Below are positions 31,960-36,606 of a DNA stretch of 36,606 bases, piece after piece. Position 1 is the stretch's first letter. Each line of letters starts with the position of its first letter. The DNA comes from Candidatus Desulfovibrio intestinipullorum. Its GTDB lineage: Bacteria; Desulfobacterota; Desulfovibrionia; Desulfovibrionales; Desulfovibrionaceae. The DNA lies in the NCBI GenBank assembly GCA_019113165.1, contig DXHV01000007.1, positions 1 through 36,606 of the forward strand, in the 5' to 3' direction. The notes below the pieces were generated by a model. That model was not told where the DNA came from. It saw only the letters and a list, made by a program, of their open reading frames with translations, and made no database searches. The translations under genes were made by a program, and so were the position numbers.

Positions 31960-32859
31960 CTAATTGATGCCAAGTTCCTTGCCAGTCAGAATGCGGTAGG
32001 CTTCCTGATATTTGGCAGCAGTGGCCTCGACAACCTCATCAGGCAGCGTGGGCGCAGGAGGCTGCATGTCCCAGGGCTGACTCTTCAGCCAGTCACGCAG
32101 GTACTGCTTGTCGAAGCTGGGCTGACTGTGGCCGGGTTCATAGGACTCAGCAGGCCAGAAGCGGGAGGAATCGGGAGTGAGAACTTCGTCGATCAGATGC
32201 AGTGTTCCGTCGATAAAGCCGAATTCGAGTTTGGTGTCAGCAACAATGATGCCACGGGAAGCGGCGTATTCACTGCCACGCTTGTAGATGGCAAGGGTCT
32301 TTTCCTCGACATCCTGGGCAATACTGTCGCCCAGAAGCACGGCAGCGCACTCCCTGGAGATGTTTTCGTCGTGCTGGCCGAACTGGGCCTTTGTGGAAGG
32401 CGTGAAGATGGGAGCTTCCAGCTTGTCGGATTCCTTGAGGCCTGCGGGCAGGGTGTGGCCGCAGATGGTGCCGTCTGCCTGATAGGACTTCCAGCCGGAG
32501 CCGGAAATGTACCCGCGCACAATGCATTCCACGGGCAGGGGACGAGCTCTGCGCACCAGCACGGCTCTGCCTTCAAGCTGATCCAGCCAGGGATTCAAGG
32601 GGGCAGGGAATTTGTTGACGTCGCTTTCAATGATATGGTTGGGCACGATATCCTTGAACATGTCCATCCAGAAGAGCGTAATCTGGTTCAGAATGACGCC
32701 CTTGTAGGGGATCGGACGGGACATCATGACGTCAAAGGCGCTCATGCGGTCTGTAGTTACGATAAGCAGCGTATTTTCGTCGATTGCATAGATATCGCGG
32801 ACTTTGCCACGAGACAGTAGAGGATACGCATTAATACCTGTACGGGTAATTATTTTCAC
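31960..32859 (-). CDS. purC: Phosphoribosylaminoimidazole-succinocarboxamide synthase
   Basis: 299 residues with PurC hallmarks: SRGKVRDIY near the start, TDRMSAFDV, VVRGYISGSGWKSYQ-like ECIVRGYISGSGWKSY, and IIVADTKLEFG with LIDEVLTPDSSRFWP. It joins CAIR and aspartate using ATP to give SAICAR in purine synthesis. The length is that of the long (299-residue) form common outside enterobacteria. The start codon is GTG 32859, with GAGG six bases upstream. It lies between hisD and fabI in one orientation. Confidence 0.96.
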   Translation of the reverse strand: MKIITRTGINAYPLLSRGKVRDIYAIDENTLLIVTTDRMSAFDVMMSRPIPYKGVILNQITLFWMDMFKDIVPNHIIESDVNKFPAPLNPWLDQLEGRAVLVRRARPLPVECIVRGYISGSGWKSYQADGTICGHTLPAGLKESDKLEAPIFTPSTKAQFGQHDENISRECAAVLLGDSIAQDVEEKTLAIYKRGSEYAASRGIIVADTKLEFGFIDGTLHLIDEVLTPDSSRFWPAESYEPGHSQPSFDKQYLRDWLKSQPWDMQPPAPTLPDEVVEATAAKYQEAYRILTGKELGIN

Positions 32860-32959
32860 AAAACACCTCGTCAGGACAAAACCTGCCGTTGTGCGCGTCC
32901 CTGCAGTACATGAGCAACGCGCTGTTTTTCAGAGTAAATGCTGTGAATCGTATGCAGAA

Positions 32960-34261
32960 CTATCGAGCTTCCACGGAAAGTGCATGGGCTTCCAGAGCTT
33001 CGAGGCGGGCCAGCCTGGCAATGGAATCCTTGTTGTCGCGCAGGAAGTTGCGGGAAGTACCAATTATGCTGGTCTTCTTGCAGAAAGTCTGCACAGAGAG
33101 AGCTGAGGAAAAGCGTGCCGTGCCCAGGGTGGGCAGCACGTGGTTGGGACCGGCAAAGTAGTCACCCACGGGTTCGGGGCTGTGATGCCCGAGGAAAACG
33201 GCGCCCGCATTCTTGATGTAGGGCAGGGTTTCCCAGGGAGAACGAATGCACAGCTCCAGATGTTCGGGAGCAATCTGATTGGCGATGCTCAGGGCCTCGC
33301 TGAGGCTCGGGACCACGACGATGGCGCCCCAGTCCTCCAGGGAGCGGCTGGCAATCTTTGCACGGGGCAGCTTGCGGCACTGTTCGTCCAGCTCCTCGGC
33401 AAGAGCCTTGGCCTGCAGAGGATCCGTGACAATGCAGATGGCCGAGGCCAGAGTATCGTGCTCGGCCTGACTCAGCAGGTCGGCAGCAAGCCAGCGTATG
33501 TTTGCAGATCCGTCAGCAATGACGCACACTTCACTGGGGCCGGCAATCATGTCTATGCCGACCGTGCCCTGCACCATGCGCTTGGCCGTCGTCACAAAGA
33601 TGTTTCCGGGACCGGCAATGACATCCACGGGTGCAATGGACTGTGTGCCATAGGCCAGGGCCGCAATGGCCCAGGCACCACCCACACAGTAGACCTCGTG
33701 AATGTCCAGCAGGTGAGCAGCTGCCAGAATCACGGGATTGACACTGCCGTCACTGCGTGGCGGGGTACAAACAGCAATATCAGGAACACCGGCAACAAGG
33801 GCCGGTATGGCGTTCATGAGGAAACTGGAGACAAGAGGAGTGTTGCCGCCCTTGCCGCCCGGAACATACAGGCCGGCACGGGAAACGGGGTTCACTATCT
33901 GTCCCAGAATGCTGCCATCAGGGCGCATCTGCAGCCAGGTCTTTTCCTTCTGTTCCTCGTGGAACGCACGGATATTGCCAGCTGCCTGGGCAATGACTTC
34001 CCTGTCTTCACTGGAAACAGATGCAGCGCCGAGGGCAATATCCTGTTCGTTCAGCCGCAGAGCACCGGAGAAGTCGGGGCAGTCAAACTCCCGTGTATAC
34101 TGACACAGGGCCTCGTCTCCGTTGGTGCGGACATTTTCAAGGATTTCCCTGACCTTGCCTTCCACGTCGGCAGAACCAGGATTAGCACGGTTCTTAAGCC
34201 ACTGACCGGCAGTGGCCCACTCACGATCGTTTTGCAGAGTGATGATTCGACAAAGTGCCAT
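32960..34261 (-). CDS. hisD: Histidinol dehydrogenase
   Basis: 433 residues, normal HisD length. Family segments seen: NPVSRAGLYVPGGKGGNTP, VYCVGGAWAIAALAYGT, VDVIAGPGNIFVTTAKR, GIDMIAGPSEVCVIAD, LLSQAEHDT (zinc ligands Gln and His), IAPEHLELC (catalytic Glu-His) and GDYFAGPNHVLPT. It oxidises L-histidinol to histidine in two NAD-dependent steps. ATG 34261 follows GAGAGG. It is the first gene of hisD-purC-fabI-microprotein, an operon of unrelated anabolic steps; no other his gene is in the window. Confidence 0.96.
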   Translation of the reverse strand: MALCRIITLQNDREWATAGQWLKNRANPGSADVEGKVREILENVRTNGDEALCQYTREFDCPDFSGALRLNEQDIALGAASVSSEDREVIAQAAGNIRAFHEEQKEKTWLQMRPDGSILGQIVNPVSRAGLYVPGGKGGNTPLVSSFLMNAIPALVAGVPDIAVCTPPRSDGSVNPVILAAAHLLDIHEVYCVGGAWAIAALAYGTQSIAPVDVIAGPGNIFVTTAKRMVQGTVGIDMIAGPSEVCVIADGSANIRWLAADLLSQAEHDTLASAICIVTDPLQAKALAEELDEQCRKLPRAKIASRSLEDWGAIVVVPSLSEALSIANQIAPEHLELCIRSPWETLPYIKNAGAVFLGHHSPEPVGDYFAGPNHVLPTLGTARFSSALSVQTFCKKTSIIGTSRNFLRDNKDSIARLARLEALEAHALSVEAR

Positions 34262-34508
34262 ATTGCGTACCTCTCAGGGCGGAACCATACAAAAATTCTT
34301 TGTTATTGTCTAACTGCCAAGAGTTGCGAAAAAAAGCCCGTTCTCTGACCATTGGGAACAAGCCGGCACTGCGGAATTTTTCCTGATCCTGCATCTGCAC
34401 GCACCAGGCTGCAGCTTCGTTGCCCGTCTTCGTGACAGATACGCAGCCTGCGACGTTTTTTGCCCGATGAATGTCCTTTTTTCGTGCGTTCAGGGGCATG
34501 CTCCATCA

Positions 34509-35067
34509 CTTGAAGCTATAATGTGGGTGCACGTGCATCATCTGCAAAGCGCAAGGTGTCAGGCGCAAGGACAGGAGGAGATGCCCCCAATAACCTGATT
34601 ACGCTCTGTGCGACCTGCCACAAGGCCTTGCACGCTGGCACAATCAGGCTGAAGCGTACACGAGGCCGCTCGTACAAAGACGCAGCTCATATGAACATCC
34701 TGCGCAAGGCAATTGTGCAGCGCCTGAAAGCCGCGCACCCGGAGCTTGAGATCCGTACCACCTGCGGCTACATCACAAAGCGTACTCGCCAGGAGTACGG
34801 AATTGCCAGGAGCCACCGCGCCGATGCCTTCTGCATTGCAGGCAACATGGGAGCAGCAAGGCTGGATGTCTGCTCCTTCCAGAAGCAGATACGCCGCCAC
34901 AATCGCAAGATAAGCTCACAATCTCCAGGGGAGGCAAACGCAGGCTGCATCAGGCTCCATACGAAGTCGAAGGCTTTCGTCTTTTTGACAAGGTCCTGTG
35001 CGAGGGGGACGCCGGCTTCATCCCTGGTCGGCGCACGAGTGGCTCCTTCCCACATTATAGCTTCAAG
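34509..35067. repeat. 19-base perfect inverted repeat pair bracketing iscB copy 2
   Basis: CTTGAAGCTATAATGTGGG at 34509-34527 is the exact reverse complement of 35049-35067. The right arm lies inside the iscB coding sequence (also present in copy 1 at 10712-10730); the left arm sits just before the HNH remnant. Similarity stops abruptly on both sides. Confidence 0.8.
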
Positions 35068-35199
35068 GTCTGCACACTGGACGGGACTGTCCTTTCAACG
35101 AGTATCCACTGCAGAAAGCTGCGTCTCCTGGAACGACGCACAACCTTTTTAACCGAAGTACGATGCGGAGGCGGCGCTTCCTCCCCCAGGTGCCCCTGA
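34523..35199 (+). pseudogene. iscB: IscB RNA-guided endonuclease, decayed C-terminal half (copy 2)
   Basis: Encodes the second half of IscB in pieces. One frame holds a first HNH cysteine pair (CIICKAQG); a shift with loss of the His-containing core joins GGDAPNNLITLCATCHKALHAG, the second zinc half. RuvC-III follows: YKDAAHMNILRKAIVQRLK, CGYITKRTRQEYGI, SHRADAFCIAGN (catalytic His-x-x-Asp), then QKQIRRHNRKI. A second frame break at about 34905-34925 leads to GGKRRLHQAPYEVEGFRLFD and the C-terminal end at TGA 35197-35199. N-terminal PLMP, RuvC-I, bridge helix and RuvC-II are absent. Non-functional, but it identifies the family more clearly than copy 1. Confidence 0.82.
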
Positions 35200-35225
35200 G
35201 GGTATCCGCGCCGATTTTTGATGAA
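34838..35225 (+). repeat. Dispersed 388-bp repeat, copy 2 (iscB 3' end)
   Basis: Gap-free partner of 10501-10888 with 10 mismatches. It ends at the ATG of azlC. The right-end hairpin CGGCGC (35172-35177) with GCGCCG (35208-35213) is followed by ATTTTT. Confidence 0.9.
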
Positions 35226-35937
35226 TGACAGCAAAGCTCGCATACTGAGAAAGGCCCTTGTGGCTGCCTTTCCACATACCATTCCAATTTTTGCAGGATT
35301 CTGGTTTCTTGGGCTCACCTACGGGGTGTACATGAACGCCTCAGGGTTCAGCTTCTGGTACCCCATGTTTATCAGTCTCACGGTCTTTGCAGGATCCATG
35401 GAATTCATTGCCGTGAACCTGCTGCTTGGCGCCTTCCATCCCCTGCAGGCCCTCATGCTGACATTGATGGTGAATGCCAGACACCTCTTCTACGGTATTT
35501 CCATGCTGGAACGCTACAAGCACACCGGCTGGAAGAAACCCTATCTCATCTTTGGGCTTTGCGACGAAACCTTTTCCATCAACTACACGGCCAAAATTCC
35601 CGAAAACGTGGACAAGGGCTGGTTTTTCTTCTTCGTGACCCTTCTCAACCACCTCTACTGGTTTCTGGGAGCGACCCTGGGTGGCCTCTTCGGTTCTCTC
35701 GTCCAGTTTGAAACAAGGGGGCTCGAGTTTGCCATGCCGGCCATGTTCCTGGTCATCTTTCTTGAGCAGTGGCTCAGGGAAGACCGACATACAGGAGCCT
35801 GTGTAGGCTTTGCCGCCTGCCTGCCCTGTCTGTTCTTTTTCGGGTCCGATCGCTTTCTCATTCCTTCCATGCTGACCATGCTCATCCTGCTGACGACCTT
35901 GAGACGTTCCTTTGTGAAGGGGAGGCTTGTGCCATGA
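35221..35937 (+). CDS. azlC: AzlC family branched-chain amino acid permease
   Basis: 238 residues, mostly membrane-embedded, with the AzlC start [21 protein letters not shown] and internal [17 protein letters not shown] and [13 protein letters not shown] segments. AzlC with AzlD exports branched-chain amino acids (LIV-E family). ATG 35221 (TTG 35218 precedes it) coincides with the end of the iscB repeat; no ribosome site is seen at a normal distance (nearest GAGGG is 18 bases away), so the native leader may have been replaced. Its TGA overlaps the azlD ATG by four bases. Confidence 0.9.
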   Translation: MNDSKARILRKALVAAFPHTIPIFAGFWFLGLTYGVYMNASGFSFWYPMFISLTVFAGSMEFIAVNLLLGAFHPLQALMLTLMVNARHLFYGISMLERYKHTGWKKPYLIFGLCDETFSINYTAKIPENVDKGWFFFFVTLLNHLYWFLGATLGGLFGSLVQFETRGLEFAMPAMFLVIFLEQWLREDRHTGACVGFAACLPCLFFFGSDRFLIPSMLTMLILLTTLRRSFVKGRLVP

Positions 35938-36262
35938 CCGTGACTGAACAGGTGGTCACCATTGCCATGGTCGTGCTGGGCACCATGCTGACACGCTTTC
36001 TGCCCTTCCTTCTTTTCTCGACGGAAGAAGGACGCCGTCCTACATACGCTATCTCGGGCGCATCCTGCCCTCTGCCGTCTTTGCCATGCTTGTGGTCTAC
36101 AGCCTCAGAGACACGGAGATTTGGACAGGCTCCCACGGGCTCCCCGAACTGCTTGCTTCCCTCCTGGTCATCCTGGTCCATCTGTGGAAGCGCCAGATGC
36201 TGCTTTCCATTGCCAGCGGCACCATAACCTACATGCTGCTTGTGCAGTTCCTTTTCTGCTGA
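35934..36262 (+). pseudogene. azlD: AzlD family protein, frameshifted
   Basis: ATG 35934 overlaps the azlC stop. The first frame gives [20 protein letters not shown], typical of AzlD, up to about 36030. The family sequence then continues in another frame ([34 protein letters not shown]) to TGA 36260-36262. A single missing base in the 36022-36035 stretch would reconcile both. The full-length product would be about 109 residues with four spans, the normal AzlD size. The partner of AzlC is therefore broken unless this is a sequence error. Confidence 0.85.
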
Positions 36263-36480
36263 AACTCTGCGTGCGACAAAGCCCAGCATCGTTTCTGAAT
36301 ACTGCCAGAAACAATGCTCGGTTCGGAGCAAGGCAATGGGATGCGCAGACGGCGGGAAGCACAAGCCCTTCCGGGAAAGAAGAGCAGGCCTTGCGGTCTG
36401 TCTTGTCTGAAAGTCTTCCTGCCCCGTCCCTTTCTGCTACCCCAGGATCCTGCGGGGTGGCAAGAAGGCCAAAGAGCACG

Positions 36481-36521
36481 AAAAAAGCCCCGGAGCTGAA
36501 TCGGAGCTCGACGGGGCTTTT
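36481..36521. terminator. Terminator of the rRNA operon (also ends azlCD)
   Basis: AAAAGCCCC (36483-36491) with GGGGCTTTT (36513-36521), and an inner GAGCT/AGCTC pair; flanked by A-run and T-run on both sides. On the minus strand it lies directly after the 5S rRNA. The 36263-36480 spacer before it shows no gene. Confidence 0.9.
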
Positions 36522-36530
36522 CAAAAAAAT

Positions 36531-36606
36531 CTTGGCAACGACCTACTTTCCCACATGAAGATATGCAGTATCATCGGCGAACAGGAGCTTAACTGCCGAG
36601 TTCGGA
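36531..36606 (-). rRNA. rrf: 5S rRNA, 3' part
   Basis: On the minus strand the last 76 bases read through CCGAACTCGGCAGTTAAGC, CGCCGATGATACTGC and GTGGGAAAGTAGGTCGTTGC, the conserved loop and 3' stem of bacterial 5S rRNA. The 5' part and the rest of the rRNA operon lie beyond the window. Confidence 0.95.

Noticed and set aside
34290..34322. hisD promoter candidates (TTGGCA or TTAGAC as -35)
   Set aside because: Two overlapping weak possibilities, each with a poor -10; neither could be preferred.

Overview
The window reads as chromosomal DNA of a GC-rich, anaerobic, Gram-negative bacterium, most likely a member of the Desulfovibrionales (Desulfovibrio/Bilophila/Mailhella-like). That assignment is inference. 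It rests on the iron-containing alcohol dehydrogenase, the aldo/keto reductase fused to a 2x[4Fe-4S] ferredoxin, a TauE/SafE + DUF1634 anion-exporter pair beside an orphan NitT/TauT-type binding protein, diaminopimelate dehydrogenase, and an Mla-type operon. Housekeeping genes are strongly GC-rich. Three AT-richer patches (about 9.9-10.5 kb, 23.2-23.5 kb and 28.2-30.8 kb) break the pattern; the first and third carry accessory or decayed DNA.

Layout. 1-210: 3' end of an Fe-alcohol dehydrogenase. 545-4293 (-): mlaE-mlaF-mlaD-pqiC-like lipid transport operon. 4642-7401 (+): polA with a degenerate proofreading domain. 7546-7935 (-): small cupin protein with palindromic operator-like sites upstream. 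8311-9144 (+): ADP-ribosylglycohydrolase. 9383-9840 (-): two identical tRNA-Leu(CAG) genes, each with its own promoter and terminator. 10207-10888: two short inverted-repeat (MITE-like) elements, a compact three-way-junction RNA candidate and a truncated iscB fragment. 10884-11984: HD-domain protein. 12203-14550: ddh and a malic enzyme. 15218-16345: Fe-S aldo/keto reductase. 16514-19919 (-): a four-gene phosphorelay (sensor kinase, receiver, phosphotransferase-like protein, receiver) with no DNA-binding output domain. 20069-23042 (-): DUF1634, TauE/SafE exporter and a NitT/TauT-type binding protein. 23686-27080 (-): Nudix hydrolase and a PLD-helicase-DUF3427 protein in an overlapping pair; 27310-27837 (-): pRiA4b ORF-3-like protein. 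28306-30199 (+): a methyltransferase-like tail, then an AAA ATPase/DUF4276 pair, each member broken by a one-base insertion. 30503-30687: third MITE-like element. 30859-30950 (-): tRNA-Ser(GGA). 31015-34261 (-): hisD-purC-fabI and a 48-codon membrane microprotein. 34523-35222: second iscB fragment. 35221-36262 (+): azlC and a frameshifted azlD. 36481-36606 (-): rrn terminator and 3' end of 5S rRNA.

The most interesting content is accessory. (i) Two remnants of an IscB RNA-guided nuclease (ancestor family of Cas9) are 97% identical over 388 bp without indels, share the same reading-frame break, and both stop at the start codon of the following gene. One lies next to a structured omegaRNA-like element. 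(ii) A PLD-helicase-DUF3427/Nudix pair has the look of a defence module. (iii) An AAA ATPase/DUF4276 pair has each gene disrupted by one extra base. (iv) A receiver-only phosphorelay sits beside a sulfonate/sulfite-type transport cluster.
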